NCBI RefSeq assembly: GCF_900019265.1
Contig: NZ_CYGX02000005.1
Coordinates: 208,845-272,844 of the forward strand
Direction of reading: 5' to 3'
From: Paraburkholderia ribeironis
GTDB lineage: Bacteria > Pseudomonadota > Gammaproteobacteria > Burkholderiales > Burkholderiaceae
Length of the DNA stretch: 64,000 nucleotides
Positions within the stretch are counted from its first letter, which is position 1. Each line of letters opens with the position of its first letter. The notes beneath the pieces were generated by a model that had not been told where the DNA came from, did not search any database, and saw only the letters and a program-made list of their open reading frames with translations. Both the position numbers and the translations under genes were made by a program. Below, piece by piece: positions 8,842 to 18,066 of the stretch.

Positions 8842-9216
8842 ATGAAGCGAAACGGCAAGCTCAAAGGGAGCCTGCTGGTGCAGGTTCTCACGGCCAGTGC
8901 ATTGCTGGCCGGATGCGCGGCAACGCAGCCGCCGACCCTCTATCAGTGGGACGCCTACCAGCCCCAGGTGTACGAATACTTCAAGGGGAAAAAGGCGCCC
9001 GAAGAGCAGATCGACGCACTGGAGAAGGCGCTCCAACAGATTCGCGCAAAGGGCAACATGCCGCCGCCCGGCTTCCATGCGCAGCTTGGGATGCTGTATG
9101 TGAGCGTTGACAGGATCGGGCAGGCGATGCAGGAATTTGAGGCCGAGAAGGAGCTGTTCCCGGAGTCGTCCACCTACATGGACTTCCTCATGAAGAAAAA
9201 CTCAAAACGACTGTGA
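8842..9216 (+). CDS. DUF4810 lipoprotein
   Basis: A 124-aa lipoprotein, cut at LLAGC. The mature part has the DUF4810 pattern LYQWDAYQPQVYEYFKGK followed by EQIDALEKALQQI and a short TPR-like helix pair (GFHAQLGMLYVSVDRIGQAMQEFEAEK). The start at 8842 opens MKRNGKLKGSLL; an upstream ATG at 8803 would add 13 polar residues. It lies between the CsgG-like and DUF799 genes, probably as a periplasmic or outer-membrane partner of the same assembly. Confidence 0.82.
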   Translation: MKRNGKLKGSLLVQVLTASALLAGCAATQPPTLYQWDAYQPQVYEYFKGKKAPEEQIDALEKALQQIRAKGNMPPPGFHAQLGMLYVSVDRIGQAMQEFEAEKELFPESSTYMDFLMKKNSKRL

Positions 9217-9226
9217 GCGTGCAACC

Positions 9227-9898
9227 ATGTTCAAGATCTTTTCCCTGAAACTGACGACGTCACTAACGACTGTCGCGCTGCTCGCCGCCTGCGCGGCACA
9301 CCCGCAGCATGTCGACTACACCGCCTTCAGGAGCAGCCGGCCGCGTTCGATTGTCGTCCTGCCGCCCGTCAACGAAACGGCCGACGTGCACGCGACGTAC
9401 GGACTACTGTCGCAACTGACGATGCCGCTTGCAGAAGCAGGCTACTACGTGGTGCCCGTTGCGGTGATGGACGAAACCTTCAGGCAAAACGGCCTGACTG
9501 CACCGGCCGACATCCAGTCGGCACCACCGGCAAAGCTGCGCGAAATATTTGGGGCTGATGCCGCGCTATACGCGAAGGTCACCCAGTATGGTTCTGTCTA
9601 TCAGATTGTCGACAGTACGACGGTCGTTGCTGCGTCGGCGAAGCTGATCGACCTGAAGACGGGCGATGTGCTGTGGCAGGGTACCGGCCGAGCGACAGGC
9701 AAGGAACTCGGCGGGAACGTCAACGTTGGCGGCGGACTCATTGGTGCACTGGTACAGGCCGCGGTCAAACAGATCGCGCATACGTTGTCCGACGAAAGCC
9801 ACGACGTGGCGGCACTGACGGGCAACCGGCTGCTGCATGCAGGGGCGCCAGCCGGGCTGCTGTATGGTCCGCGTTCGCCGAAATACGGAACGGACTGA
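9227..9898 (+). CDS. DUF799 (GNA1162-like) lipoprotein
   Basis: A 223-aa lipoprotein with lipobox LLAAC at residue 22. The body PRSIVVLPPVNETADVHATY and LSQLTMPLAEAGYYVVPVAV fits DUF799, the family of meningococcal GNA1162, whose fold resembles TolB N-terminal domains. The C-terminal third is Gly-rich, with GGNVNVGGGLIGALVQAAV. It starts 10 nt after the DUF4810 gene and closes the operon. Function is unproven; an envelope assembly complex with the CsgG homologue is the best inference. Confidence 0.85.
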   Translation: MFKIFSLKLTTSLTTVALLAACAAHPQHVDYTAFRSSRPRSIVVLPPVNETADVHATYGLLSQLTMPLAEAGYYVVPVAVMDETFRQNGLTAPADIQSAPPAKLREIFGADAALYAKVTQYGSVYQIVDSTTVVAASAKLIDLKTGDVLWQGTGRATGKELGGNVNVGGGLIGALVQAAVKQIAHTLSDESHDVAALTGNRLLHAGAPAGLLYGPRSPKYGTD

Positions 9899-10020
9899 CC
9901 GCTTCCTGACAGGCATGCCGTTGCGCTTCGGTAAGGGCGTGACGGCGACCCTTGCAGCCCTGGACAGTTCTGAATCCACCCATGCACCAGAGGCCTCGTT
10001 GGAAAACACTTCACTACTGT

Positions 10021-10061
10021 CTAATGCAACTAACGGTCAGCCGCGCCCGGCGCCTCCGGCT
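10021..10061. repeat. 41-bp direct repeat, copy 2
   Basis: This is the second copy of the sequence at 7139-7179 (38 of 41 identical). It sits 75 nt before the start of the MFS gene at 10136, so it may be native promoter-proximal DNA of that gene. The rest of 9899-10135 has no gene. Confidence 0.7.
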
Positions 10062-10135
10062 ATGATGGCGACTTGCCGCATTCATCTGCCTCACCACGGC
10101 AGGCTCGCAGCATTCTTGCCCACTCACGCCAGCCC

Positions 10136-11371
10136 ATGTCGCCCATCTCGCTTGACACCGCATCGAATTCCACGCCTGCCGAAGCGGCACAGCGCATGCC
10201 CACCCTGACGCTTGCCGCGGCGCTCTCGCTAGGCAGCGCCATCGCGCTGGGACTTGCCCGCTTCGCGTATGCGCTGCTGTTGCCGTCGATGAAACTCGAC
10301 CTCGGCTGGAGCTTCGCTCAAGCCGGCGCGATGAATACCGCCAACGCACTCGGCTATCTGCTCGGCGCGCTGGCTTTCCCGCGACTCGCGCGCCGCTGGT
10401 CGGTCGGCGCGTTGTTCGGCGGCGGTTGCGCAGCCACCGCACTGCTGATGGCCGGCAGCGGACTGCTTGCCGACACGCATTCATTGCTCGCGTTGCGCGT
10501 GATCACTGGCGCGAGCAGCGCGGCGATTTTCATTAGCGGCGGTGTACTGGCCGCGCGTCTCGCGTCGGCGCGGCCACACGACGCGGGGCTCGTCCTTGGA
10601 CTGTATTACGGCGGCACGGGGTGGGGCATCGTGGCGTCGTCGGTGCTGGTGCCGCTGACGATCGTCAACGCCGCGCATGGCTGGCAATTCGCGTGGTTCG
10701 CGCTGGCTGCCGCTTGCGCAGTGTTCGCCGCGGTTGCGATCGGCGCGGCACGCAGGATCGAGAGCATGCATGCGAGCGCGGCATCGTCGGCGCGAAGTCA
10801 TGGCGCAGCCGGCGCGCTGCATTGGCCGCGTTTCAGTGCCGCGCTAATGGGCTACGGGTTGTTCGGCGTCGGCTATATCGGCTACATGACGTTCATCGTT
10901 GCGTTGCTGCGCAATGCGGGGATGAGCGCCGCGGTCGTCACGGGCTTCTATCTGTTGCTCGGCGTGGCGACGGTGGTCTCGGCGCGCGTTTGGTCCGGGC
11001 TGCTCGATCGCATGCGCGGCGGCCAGGCGCTCGCGGTGCTCAACGCATTGCTCGCGGTGGCGACGCTGCTGCCCGCGCTGTTCACGCAAGCTTGGGTGGC
11101 GTTCGCTTCCGGAATGCTATTCGGCGCGACGTTTCTGTCGGCGGTTGCTTCGACCACGGCGTTCGTGCGTCACAATTTGCCTCTGAGTCACTGGCCCAAA
11201 GGGATCAGCGCGTTCACGATCGTATTTGCGTTCGGGCAGATCGTCGGACCGATGGCGATTGGGTGGGTGTCGGATGGCGCAGGGCTCGCGCGGGGGTTGG
11301 TTTATTCCGCGTTGTTGCTGGCGGCCGGCGCGCTGTTGGCGGCCTCGCAGAAATCGTTGCGCAATGAATGA
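10136..11371 (+). CDS. YbfB/YjiJ-family MFS transporter
   Basis: A 411-aa carrier with about 12 membrane helices. The opening LGSAIALGLARFAYALLLPSM and the motifs NTANALGYLLGALAF and GLYYGGTGWGIVAS are typical of the YbfB/YjiJ branch of MFS, whose substrates are mostly unknown. The start at 10136 gives MSPISLDTASNS. It stands alone, with the 41-bp repeat just upstream and a convergent TAXI gene downstream. Confidence 0.88.
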   Translation: MSPISLDTASNSTPAEAAQRMPTLTLAAALSLGSAIALGLARFAYALLLPSMKLDLGWSFAQAGAMNTANALGYLLGALAFPRLARRWSVGALFGGGCAATALLMAGSGLLADTHSLLALRVITGASSAAIFISGGVLAARLASARPHDAGLVLGLYYGGTGWGIVASSVLVPLTIVNAAHGWQFAWFALAAACAVFAAVAIGAARRIESMHASAASSARSHGAAGALHWPRFSAALMGYGLFGVGYIGYMTFIVALLRNAGMSAAVVTGFYLLLGVATVVSARVWSGLLDRMRGGQALAVLNALLAVATLLPALFTQAWVAFASGMLFGATFLSAVASTTAFVRHNLPLSHWPKGISAFTIVFAFGQIVGPMAIGWVSDGAGLARGLVYSALLLAAGALLAASQKSLRNE

Positions 11372-11491
11372 GTAGAGCCAGCGAGAACAATGGCGATGAC
11401 CGACGAATCAACGGTAGCAATTCATTCGCCGCTTGAACGGCCGACGCATTCGTATGACGCATGTGCAGGTCAACGACCTTTTCATGTCGAA

Positions 11492-12790
11492 CTACTCCCC
11501 AACCTTCGCAGCCACTTGCGAAATGCGGTCCCTCACAACGCCGATCGCCTGCTTGAGGGAGTAAACATCCTCGAAGTAGCGATGTGGAATCCGTATCTGG
11601 CTGACATGCGCATCGATGCTCTCGATCTCATTGCGCCAATTCGCGATCTGATCCGCGCTCGGTTGCGGACTTCTCCAGACTTCATCTTCCAGCGATTTGA
11701 TTTCCCGGTACCAAACCACCAGGCGTTTTTTTATGCGCGCCTCCACCATGCGCGGCAATGCCTGCAGTAATCCGATGAGCAGTGCCATGAAGGGAAGCAG
11801 AATGAGAAATCGCCTTTCGATCAGACTGGCCAGCCAGAATGGCAGATAGCGCTGCAGAAAGGGGCGACCGGATTTGAAATAGCGCTCGCTCTCATCGGCA
11901 ATAGGAAATTCTTCGGTGTTCAGGTTGGGGAATGTGCCAAGTGGCGTGAAGTAGTCTTCACCGCCGTGGACCGTTTTGGCCGCATCCAGCAGCAGATAGG
12001 TCAGCGCCGGATGCAGGCTGTCTTTGGACACGAGCAGTGCCGTGGCGGCCAGCAGGGTGACGTCGGTGCGCGGCAGATCGTCGACGATGCTGCTCGAACC
12101 GCGCGGGAAAATGATCTTCGACAGAGACGGAAATTTTTGCACCAGCGCATCGGCCTGCGCAAAACTCATCAGCTTCAGATCGCTTTTCAGTAGCGCTTTC
12201 TGTGTGTCGGCGTCGGGTCTGCCAATAAAGAAAGCCGCATCCAGTTGCCCGTTTTCAAGACCTTGATATGCTTTGAGGGCGTCCACTTCCAGCAGCGTGG
12301 TGTTGTCGCGTGTAATGCCGCTGTAGCCCAGCAGGACAAGCGACACATGAAGCAGCCCGCTACCCGGAACGCCTATGCCAATCTTCTTGCCGCGCAGTTG
12401 CGCCAGTTGGTCGATGACGGTATCGCCACGATAGAACACCCAGATCGGTTCGTATGAAACGGCGGCGATGGTCTGCAGTTGATCGGTGTCTTTCGGATTC
12501 GTGGTGCCCGACTGGATAAAGCCGACTTCGTATTCGCTGTCCGGATTGGCCAGGCGTTGATAATTTTCGACCGAACCGGAAGAACTGCGGATATCGAGCG
12601 TGATGCCTGCACGCTTCAGGACAGGAGCGTAGTGATTCGCAAAGCCTCGATAGATGCCATTGTCCGCACCTGTCGTGATGACGATCGTCCGCTGGAACGC
12701 GGGCTTGAGTGCGTCCGCCAGCCCCCAGCCGAAAGCCGCCATCAGCAAGATCAAGCAGACGATGAGAAGGCGCCGGCGCCTGCGTGTCAT
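11492..12790 (-). CDS. TAXI-family TRAP solute-binding protein, membrane-anchored
   Basis: A 432-aa protein. An Arg-rich start and one helix (LLIVCLILLMAAFGWGLADAL) precede a TAXI binding domain with ITTGADNGIYRGFANHYAPVL and IGIGVPGSGLLHV. A second membrane segment (about residues 320-345, RFLILLPFMALLIGLLQAL) and a cytoplasmic helical tail follow, which is longer than a plain TAXI protein. The ATG at 12790 has a GGAAAG ribosome site; a GTG at 12835 would add 15 residues. No TRAP permease is nearby, so it may act as a sensor rather than for transport. Confidence 0.85.
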   Translation of the reverse strand: MTRRRRRLLIVCLILLMAAFGWGLADALKPAFQRTIVITTGADNGIYRGFANHYAPVLKRAGITLDIRSSSGSVENYQRLANPDSEYEVGFIQSGTTNPKDTDQLQTIAAVSYEPIWVFYRGDTVIDQLAQLRGKKIGIGVPGSGLLHVSLVLLGYSGITRDNTTLLEVDALKAYQGLENGQLDAAFFIGRPDADTQKALLKSDLKLMSFAQADALVQKFPSLSKIIFPRGSSSIVDDLPRTDVTLLAATALLVSKDSLHPALTYLLLDAAKTVHGGEDYFTPLGTFPNLNTEEFPIADESERYFKSGRPFLQRYLPFWLASLIERRFLILLPFMALLIGLLQALPRMVEARIKKRLVVWYREIKSLEDEVWRSPQPSADQIANWRNEIESIDAHVSQIRIPHRYFEDVYSLKQAIGVVRDRISQVAAKVGE

Positions 12791-12988
12791 CGGGGCTTTC
12801 CGGATGCGATGAAGCGCTGGATCGTGTCTGGCCACAGTCAGGTCTCTTTCGTCAGGACTGCCCTGCGGTAATGAGGACTCGGAGCAATCTTACGATACCA
12901 GATCGTCTTGTTGCCCCGTCCGTCAACTGACAGCTCTCGTAGAACGCTGCAAGCTTTGGCATGACGATACGCGTGCCGATACCAGGCA

Positions 12989-14197
12989 CTAGCCCGCGCC
13001 GCTGATCATCTTCAGCGACTGCACGCCGCGCAGGTTGTTGCGGCTATGCCAGGCCAACTGATCGAGATTGATCGGCCGCATATCCGGGAAGCGCGTAACG
13101 AGGCTGGTAATTGCCGCTTCCATTTCGAGCAGCGCAAGCCGCGCGCCGAGGCAATAGTGAATGCCGCCGCCAAACGACAAGGTCGGCGTGCCGCTGCCGC
13201 GATTGAAGTCGAGCTGATCGGGATTCGGGAACACCGCCGGATCGCGATTCGCCGCACCGATCAACATGAACACGATGGTCCCGGCGGGCAAGGCGGCATC
13301 GCCGATCACCACGTCTTCGAGCGCCGTGCGTACCACCATCTGCACCGAGCTGTCATAGCGCATGCACTCCGCGACCGCCTGGGGGATCAAGGCCGGATCG
13401 CGTTTCAGCTGGTCCAGACGCGCGGGTTGACGGAACAGGGCCACCATCGCATTGCCGATCATGTTCGAGGTTGTCTCATGGCCGGCGATAAACAGCAATA
13501 TCGCGTTCGAGACAATTTCCTCGTCGCTCAGTGTCGCGCCTTCATCTTCGACGCACACCAGCGCGGAGATGAGGTCGTCGCCTGGCATGCCCCGCCGTTG
13601 CTTGACGACCTTCTGGAAATACCGCTCGAGTGTCAGGGCTGCGTCGTTCGCCTCGCCGAGCGCGTGCTCGTCCAGCGGCGCGAGATCCAGCGCGGACACG
13701 AGACGGCTCGCCGCAACGCCGAGTTCAGTGCCGTGCGCGGATGGAATATCCAGCAGACGGCAAATGATTTCAATCGGCAGCGGCAACGCGTATTCACTGA
13801 CCAGGTCGAATTCAGCCTTTGTGCCGATACGTTCGACAAGCTCATGCGCCGTCGCCACCACGATGTCCCGCAACTTGCCGATTTGCCTTGCATTGAAAGC
13901 CTTCATCAGCAGCGCTCTTAGCCGCGTATGAGTTGGCGGATTCATCATCAGAAACGTGCGACGCAATGCCTGAAAAACGGGTTGTCCGGTTGCTTCGTCG
14001 CCATAACGCGCACTCACGCTTTGCAGATATGTCTTGCCCATGCGCCGGTCGCGCAGCAATGCATCGATGATCTCAAAGCGGCCCGTGACGCGCGCATTGG
14101 CGCCGACGGGAAGCAACGGACCGGCGTCGCGCACCTGCTGATAAAGCGGATAGGGATCGGCGAAGAAAGCGGGCGAGGAGAAGTCTGTGAAGTTCAT
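12989..14197 (-). CDS. cytochrome P450
   Basis: A 402-aa soluble bacterial P450. The I-helix oxygen-activation motif AGHETT, the ERR/EXXR region and the haem loop FGGGIHYCLGARLA with its Cys ligand near residue 350 are all present. Length matches class I bacterial P450s that use a ferredoxin and reductase. None is encoded beside it. The substrate cannot be inferred. It is a single gene on the minus strand. Confidence 0.93.
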   Translation of the reverse strand: MNFTDFSSPAFFADPYPLYQQVRDAGPLLPVGANARVTGRFEIIDALLRDRRMGKTYLQSVSARYGDEATGQPVFQALRRTFLMMNPPTHTRLRALLMKAFNARQIGKLRDIVVATAHELVERIGTKAEFDLVSEYALPLPIEIICRLLDIPSAHGTELGVAASRLVSALDLAPLDEHALGEANDAALTLERYFQKVVKQRRGMPGDDLISALVCVEDEGATLSDEEIVSNAILLFIAGHETTSNMIGNAMVALFRQPARLDQLKRDPALIPQAVAECMRYDSSVQMVVRTALEDVVIGDAALPAGTIVFMLIGAANRDPAVFPNPDQLDFNRGSGTPTLSFGGGIHYCLGARLALLEMEAAITSLVTRFPDMRPINLDQLAWHSRNNLRGVQSLKMISGAG

Positions 14198-14492
14198 CGT
14201 GTAATGGTATTCCGGCAGGTCGATGGACGGCGATGCGAGGCTGAATCAGGGACAGCATCCGGCAAGTCCGCTTATCGCACTGTACTCGCAACTTGCGTGC
14301 GGAGAAACAGTGCTGCGCGAGTCAGTGAAGCATGGAGCGACTTCATCGGTGTGGAGCCCAAGTATTGCAGCGGCGTGACTTGATCGTGTGCTCGTGTGCT
14401 CGTATGCGCGAGGCGCTCGATCGCGCTCGATCGCGCTCGGGAGCACACGTCCTGGCCCGAGCACCCGGCAACCGACGCAGCCTCGCCGTTTT

Positions 14493-14570
14493 GTATCGCA
14501 GTGTATCTGCGCGATCGGCTGATACATAACATTGCATAGCCAGCGTTCGCGGACACAAGCCAGATACGTC
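14493..14570 (+). promoter_or_regulatory. tandem GTATC promoter module, copy 1 (DUF4148 gene)
   Basis: GTATC at 14493-14497 and 14503-14507 (10-bp periodicity) is followed 53 nt later by CAGATACGT at 14561-14569, with TTGCAT between. The same arrangement precedes the CcdA operon and the second DUF4148 gene. It suggests an OmpR-type response-regulator site upstream of a promoter. The rest of 14198-14666 has no gene, only short GC-rich direct and inverted repeats near 14375-14450. Confidence 0.6.
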
Positions 14571-14666
14571 AGCGCGGTCTAATTCTTTCAAGCCAGATGA
14601 GCTGGCTCGCAGACTGAAACGCAAACAGGATTTGCGGAAATCACATTCTCTTTTGAGGTGGCAATC

Positions 14667-14981
14667 ATGAAACTCGTTCAATCGCTCGTCGTCGCTGCTG
14701 TTCTCGCTATCCCGGCTTTGTCGTTCGCACAGTCGAACCAGCCGCTGACTCGCGCCGAGGTCCGCGCGCAACTGGTCGAACTGCAAAACGCTGGCTACAA
14801 CCCCGCCAGCGATCAGGCGCAATACCCAAAGAATATCGAAGCGGCGCAAGCACGCCTGAATGCGCGAAAGAGCCTGTCGGCGTCGTCATATGGCGCTTCG
14901 ACTGCCGACACCTCGGCATGGGGATCGCACGACGCGCAAGCGGACGTGAGCGGCCTCGGTCCGATCTACGCGAAGCCGTGA
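14667..14981 (+). CDS. DUF4148 exported small protein
   Basis: A 104-aa protein with a clear signal peptide cut after SFAQS. The mature part has the DUF4148 core LTRAEVRAQLVELQNAGYNP followed by YPKNIEAAQARL. The start has a GAGGTG ribosome site. DUF4148 proteins are abundant small periplasmic proteins of Burkholderiales with unknown role. A paralogue lies at 19231-19566 with the same upstream module, so the two are likely co-regulated. Confidence 0.9.
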   Translation: MKLVQSLVVAAVLAIPALSFAQSNQPLTRAEVRAQLVELQNAGYNPASDQAQYPKNIEAAQARLNARKSLSASSYGASTADTSAWGSHDAQADVSGLGPIYAKP

Positions 14982-15023
14982 GTCAGTGGTTGCGCCGTTC
15001 ACGGTGCCGTGCGACTCTACCGA

Positions 15024-15053
15024 TGCGCACCGCGGCAGTGGCCGCGGTGCGCA
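15024..15053. terminator. GC-rich hairpin after DUF4148 gene
   Basis: A perfect 13-bp inverted repeat with a 4-nt loop lies 42 nt after the DUF4148 stop. There is no U tract, so it may act as a stability or termination element. Confidence 0.5.
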
Positions 15054-15131
15054 ATGCAGGATGCGTATGAAAAGCCCTCTTTTTCTCTTATGCGAATGCC
15101 GTATAAATATCCATAGACAAGGAGAATAGCC

Positions 15132-16175
15132 ATGTCGGATCAGATCAATACGCGTCGTCGTCGTTTGCTGGGGACAGCCGTTGCGGGAATCAGTTTGCTG
15201 GATTTGGGATTGAGCGGACTCGCGCACGCGCAGTCCGGCGAAACGGCAGGCAATACGAAGACGGCAACGCGCGTTGCATCGTTCGAGAACATTCGCCAGG
15301 TCAATGCGGGAACACTTAGTATCAGTTATGCGGAAGCGGGCCCGCGCAATGGGCCGGTGGTGATTTTGCTGCACGGCTGGCCGTACGACATTTACAGCTT
15401 CGCTGAGGTTACGCCGTTGCTGGTCGCGGCCGGTTACCGGGTGATCGTACCGTACCTGCGCGGCTATGGTCCGACGCGCTTCCTGTCCGCGGATACGCCT
15501 CGCAATGGTCAGCAGGCGGTCGTCGCGGTGGACATCATCGCGCTGATGGACGCGCTGAAAATTGACAAGGCGGTGCTTGGCGGGTTCGACTGGGGCGCAC
15601 GCACGGTGAATATCATTGCAGCGCTATGGCCCGAGCGATGCAAGGCGATGGTGTCGGTGAGCGGCTATCTGATCGGCAGTCAGGAAGCGAACCGCGCGCC
15701 GCTGCCGCCGAAAGCGGAACTGACGTGGTGGTATCAGTTCTATTTCGCTACCGAGCGCGGCTATGCGGGCTACGATGCGAACCGCCACGACTTCAACAAG
15801 CTGATCTGGCACACCGCCTCGCCGAAATGGAATTTCGACGACGCGACTTACGAGCGCACAGCGGAGTCGTTCAGGAATCCGGATCACGTCGCGGTGGTGA
15901 TTCACAACTATCGGTGGCGTTTGGGTCTGGCCAACGGCGAGCCCCAATATGACGAGATCGAAAAGCGTCTCGCGATGGCGCCGACGATTTCGGTGCCGAC
16001 CATCACAATGGAAGGCGATGCAAACGGCGCGGCGCATCCCGATCCGGCAGCGTATGCGAAGAAGTTTACGGGCAGGTATCAGCACCGGGACATCGGCGGC
16101 GGCATCGGGCACAACCTGCCGCAGGAAGCGCCGAAGGCATTTGCCGAAGCGGTGATCGATGTCGTACGCCTGTAA
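15132..16175 (+). CDS. Tat-exported alpha/beta hydrolase (epoxide hydrolase/dehalogenase-like)
   Basis: A 347-aa protein with a twin-arginine signal (NTRRRRLLGTAVAG) cut near AHAQ. The alpha/beta hydrolase core has the oxyanion motif LLHGWPYDIYSF, the nucleophile elbow GGFDWGA with Asp as nucleophile, and a late His in IGGGIGHNLPQEAP. An Asp nucleophile indicates the epoxide hydrolase/haloalkane dehalogenase group rather than Ser esterases. It probably acts in the periplasm on an unknown substrate. It is a single gene with a ribosome site AAGGAG. Confidence 0.87.
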   Translation: MSDQINTRRRRLLGTAVAGISLLDLGLSGLAHAQSGETAGNTKTATRVASFENIRQVNAGTLSISYAEAGPRNGPVVILLHGWPYDIYSFAEVTPLLVAAGYRVIVPYLRGYGPTRFLSADTPRNGQQAVVAVDIIALMDALKIDKAVLGGFDWGARTVNIIAALWPERCKAMVSVSGYLIGSQEANRAPLPPKAELTWWYQFYFATERGYAGYDANRHDFNKLIWHTASPKWNFDDATYERTAESFRNPDHVAVVIHNYRWRLGLANGEPQYDEIEKRLAMAPTISVPTITMEGDANGAAHPDPAAYAKKFTGRYQHRDIGGGIGHNLPQEAPKAFAEAVIDVVRL

Positions 16176-16324
16176 TCTGTCGTCTTGACGAAAATCCCTG
16201 CACACTCACTTCTCGAGGAGACTATTCGCTAGAAACCGGCGCATCGTAACCGAGGGAACCGTTATGCTAGCCTTACCGACGCAAGCCGGCGTTCGTTGAT
16301 TCAATGCCAGGGAGGCTGGTTCAA

Positions 16325-16711
16325 ATGGACAGGGTTGCTCTTGCATGCGTGGTAGTTCTAGGGCTGCTACTTTTCGGCCTCGGATTGTCCGTCTCGGCAA
16401 TGCGTTTTCGCGAGGGTGCCGTCTCAGGCTGCGAGCCGGACCCCGCGAACCGGTTACACAAGTTCATCCGGGCTCATGCCAACACGGCCGAATACGCGCC
16501 GTTCCTTGCGTTGCTGTTTCTCTATCTTGGTGCACGATCGCCTTCGGCAGCAACAGTCTCGCTGATCGTCGCCGCAACCGTGTGCCGCTGTTTGCTCGTC
16601 ATCGGGCTGATCGCATGGCCAACGATGGCCAAACCGAACCCTTTCCGGTTTGTCGGTGGACTCGGGACTTACGTGACCGGCTTGGCGCTATGCGCGACGC
16701 TGCTGCGTTGA
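16325..16711 (+). CDS. MAPEG-family membrane protein
   Basis: A 128-aa protein with four predicted membrane helices. The segment ANRLHKFIRAHANTAEYAP and the later KPNPFRFVGGLGTYVTG match MAPEG, the family of membrane glutathione transferases. The start at 16325 gives MDRVALACVVVL. Bacterial members are largely uncharacterised; a detoxification role is family-based inference. Confidence 0.85.
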   Translation: MDRVALACVVVLGLLLFGLGLSVSAMRFREGAVSGCEPDPANRLHKFIRAHANTAEYAPFLALLFLYLGARSPSAATVSLIVAATVCRCLLVIGLIAWPTMAKPNPFRFVGGLGTYVTGLALCATLLR

Positions 16712-16851
16712 GATGCGACGCACAGACGGGATCTCGTGGGCTGCGCGATGCCGGCCATATCAATACCGAGCATCTGCGCGAACGCACCGGGCAATTTGTC
16801 TGCGAGCGTTCGTAGTCTAGGCAGGCGCGGCATACCTATGCGCACCGCAAT

Positions 16852-17334
16852 TCATTCACCCGACGTGGACGGAATGAGCGCCGCCTGACCCCGATGCACG
16901 CCGGCGTCATCGTGCAATTGCCAGACCACCACGTTGTCGATCCAGAAGCGCCTGCCCGATCGGGTTACCCGCATGCCGCGGTATGCAGCGACATACCCGT
17001 CACGCTCCACCTGTTCCAGGAAGGTTTGACGCTCATTGCGATCGGGCGCTTCGGCGGACAATCTCGACGGCAGCGCTGTCAGTTCGTCCCAGTCGTATTC
17101 GAACAATTTCTGCGCCATCAGGTTGCCGTACACAAAGACCGGGTCCGCCGCCGTGTTGTGCGCGAGCAGACCGAATGGCGCGCTTTCGTAAAGCCAGCGT
17201 GGCGCGTCTTCAATCGGCACGTGCTCGGGTACGAGCGGCTTGCCGAGCAGACGTGAATAGCTGTTCGACAGTAGCCTGAAAAAATCCGGATCGGTGCGCA
17301 AGGTCGTTTCGGTCTTTCGATATGTTGCATCCAC
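16852..17334 (-). CDS. MEKHLA-domain protein
   Basis: A 160-aa PAS-related MEKHLA-domain protein. The order FRLLSNSYSRLLGKPL, APFGLLAHNTAADPVFVYGN, LPSRLSAEAPDRNERQ and ending VWQLHDDAGVHRGQAAL is diagnostic. I place the start at GTG 17334, which has a GAGGAG site at good distance; ATG 17382 would add 16 residues. No signal peptide or output domain is present, so it may be a small-molecule or redox sensor partner. Confidence 0.85.
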   Translation of the reverse strand: MDATYRKTETTLRTDPDFFRLLSNSYSRLLGKPLVPEHVPIEDAPRWLYESAPFGLLAHNTAADPVFVYGNLMAQKLFEYDWDELTALPSRLSAEAPDRNERQTFLEQVERDGYVAAYRGMRVTRSGRRFWIDNVVVWQLHDDAGVHRGQAALIPSTSGE

Positions 17335-17531
17335 CTGCGTTTTCTCCTCAAGCGTTGGGAATACCGAGTGTCGCTTATGCACACGACAATGTCACGGTGT
17401 CGATGGTCTGCATCTTTCAGATGCTCAACCAGATCCATGTGAAGCGCGCGGGTGAGGCCATACAGCAAGACGGGCCGTGACGATGTCGTGCATCGCCACG
17501 GCCCGTTCGGACGTTCCGCAGTAAGCCAGCA

Positions 17532-18065
17532 TCAATCCTTTTGCGCGAGCAGGGCTTGAATCTTCGCTTCCGTCTGCGCGTAGTCGCCTTCGCCGAAGTG
17601 CGTATAGACAATCTGTCCTTTCTTGTCGATCAGATAGAACGCCGGCCAGTACTGGTTGTTATAGGCACTCCACGTCGCGTATTGATTGTCCTGCGCCACC
17701 GGATAACTGATACCGAAGCGCTTGATCGCGGTCTTGACGTTGTCGGTATTGCGCTCGAACGGATACTCCGGTGTGTGCACGCCAATCACCGTGAGTCCTT
17801 GATCCTTGTATTTCTGGTTCCAGGCTTTCACGTACGGCAGCGTGTTCACGCAATTGATACAGGTATAAGTCCAGAAATCGACCAGTACCACTTTGCCGCG
17901 CAATTGTTGTAGCGTGATCGGCTCGCTATTGAGCCACTTCGTAATACCGGTGAATTCCGGCGCGGGCGGCCCGTTTTTCAGCGGCGCCGCAATTGCGGTG
18001 GCGGCGGTCGCCGTCGTGGCGGCGAATGTGGCGACAATAGCGAGAGTCTTGAGTTGGGAGAGCAT
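17532..18065 (-). CDS. TlpA-like periplasmic thioredoxin
   Basis: A 177-aa exported thioredoxin-fold protein. A signal peptide ends near AIAAP. The redox motif CINC lies in WTYTCINCVNTLPYVK, and the cis-Pro region reads YWPAFYLIDKKGQIVYTHFGEGDY, typical of the DipZ/TlpA group. It starts within a few bases of the CcdA gene stop, so the two form an operon in which CcdA passes electrons from cytoplasmic thioredoxin to this protein. Confidence 0.9.
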   Translation of the reverse strand: MLSQLKTLAIVATFAATTATAATAIAAPLKNGPPAPEFTGITKWLNSEPITLQQLRGKVVLVDFWTYTCINCVNTLPYVKAWNQKYKDQGLTVIGVHTPEYPFERNTDNVKTAIKRFGISYPVAQDNQYATWSAYNNQYWPAFYLIDKKGQIVYTHFGEGDYAQTEAKIQALLAQKD

Positions 18066-18066
18066 G

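Noticed and set aside
14375..14450. GC-rich direct and inverted repeats upstream of the first DUF4148 gene
   Set aside because: Short units (CGATCGCGCT, GTGCTCGT) look like simple-sequence drift in high-GC DNA; no regular spacing or conservation at the other DUF4148 promoter.
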